A DNA stretch of 64,000 bases, from NCBI RefSeq assembly GCF_001983935.1, contig NZ_CP017641.1:2294001-2358000 (forward strand), read 5' to 3'. The notes below the pieces were generated by a model. It worked only from the letters and a program-made list of their open reading frames with translations, had not been told where the DNA came from and did not search any database. This stretch comes from Fuerstiella marisgermanici. Lineage in GTDB: Bacteria; Planctomycetota; Planctomycetia; Planctomycetales; Planctomycetaceae. Below, one piece after another: positions 63,995-64,000 of the stretch (positions are counted from its first letter, which is position 1; each line of letters begins with the position of its first letter). The translations under genes were made by a program, and so were the position numbers.

Positions 63995-64000
63995 GGATCA

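Overview
The window looks like chromosomal DNA of a marine-type planctomycete (phylum Planctomycetota); I cannot name the genus from sequence alone. The signs are a planctomycete-type cytochrome c domain fused to WD40 and pre-peptidase C-terminal (PPC) domains, a DUF1207 outer-membrane protein, three PEP-CTERM proteins, many secreted hydrolases and the DUF58/transglutaminase pair. Most genes are single or in pairs with long spacers, as is usual in this group.

Layout. 0-5 kb: the end of an FtsK-like ATPase, a secreted hydrolase-fold protein, an ECF sigma factor, a 7Fe ferredoxin and tRNA-Leu(GAG). 5-11 kb: an unknown protein, an MFS transporter, a secreted acetylxylan-esterase-like hydrolase, a small conserved-looking protein and a truncated tRNA-Arg-like sequence. 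11-21 kb is accessory: an acidic secreted protein, two PEP-CTERM genes separated by an ISAs1-family element, a one-domain NrdR-like zinc ribbon, a ComEC-like metallo-beta-lactamase-fold protein, a zinc-ribbon/BamE-like membrane protein, a three-gene unknown cluster cut by an ISL3-family element. 21-26 kb: a two-gene phosphorelay operon (REC-histidine kinase, then a membrane hybrid kinase with PAS domains, two REC domains and HPt). 26-35 kb: uvrB, a DUF488/PAP2/HAD operon, and a DUF58-transglutaminase operon. 35-46 kb: a divergent two-partner secretion locus, with a giant FHA-type exoprotein broken by one in-frame stop and its TpsB transporter. 45.7-58 kb: aldose epimerase, YqgE, an alanine/sodium symporter, a sugar-nucleotide-type dehydratase, a glycoside-hydrolase-like protein, an SBF-like transporter coupled to the cytochrome/WD40 protein, a DUF1207 protein and tRNA-Leu(TAA). 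58-64 kb is accessory again: a LamG PEP-CTERM protein, small membrane proteins with decayed paralogues, and a DUF4062 gene split by a second, identical ISAs1 copy, followed by the start of a truncated Panacea (DUF4065) gene.

The clearest unusual results are: (1) the nonsense codon in the chimeric TpsA; (2) the DUF4062 gene cut by an IS whose removal, with one copy of its 10-bp target duplication, restores a 334-codon reading frame; and (3) a diverged module of about 290 bp found upstream of both the metallo-beta-lactamase gene and the DUF4062 gene, each time next to the start of a 'MRELIQP' small-protein gene. No CRISPR array, rRNA operon or replication origin was seen. Family assignments rest on motif recognition by eye.
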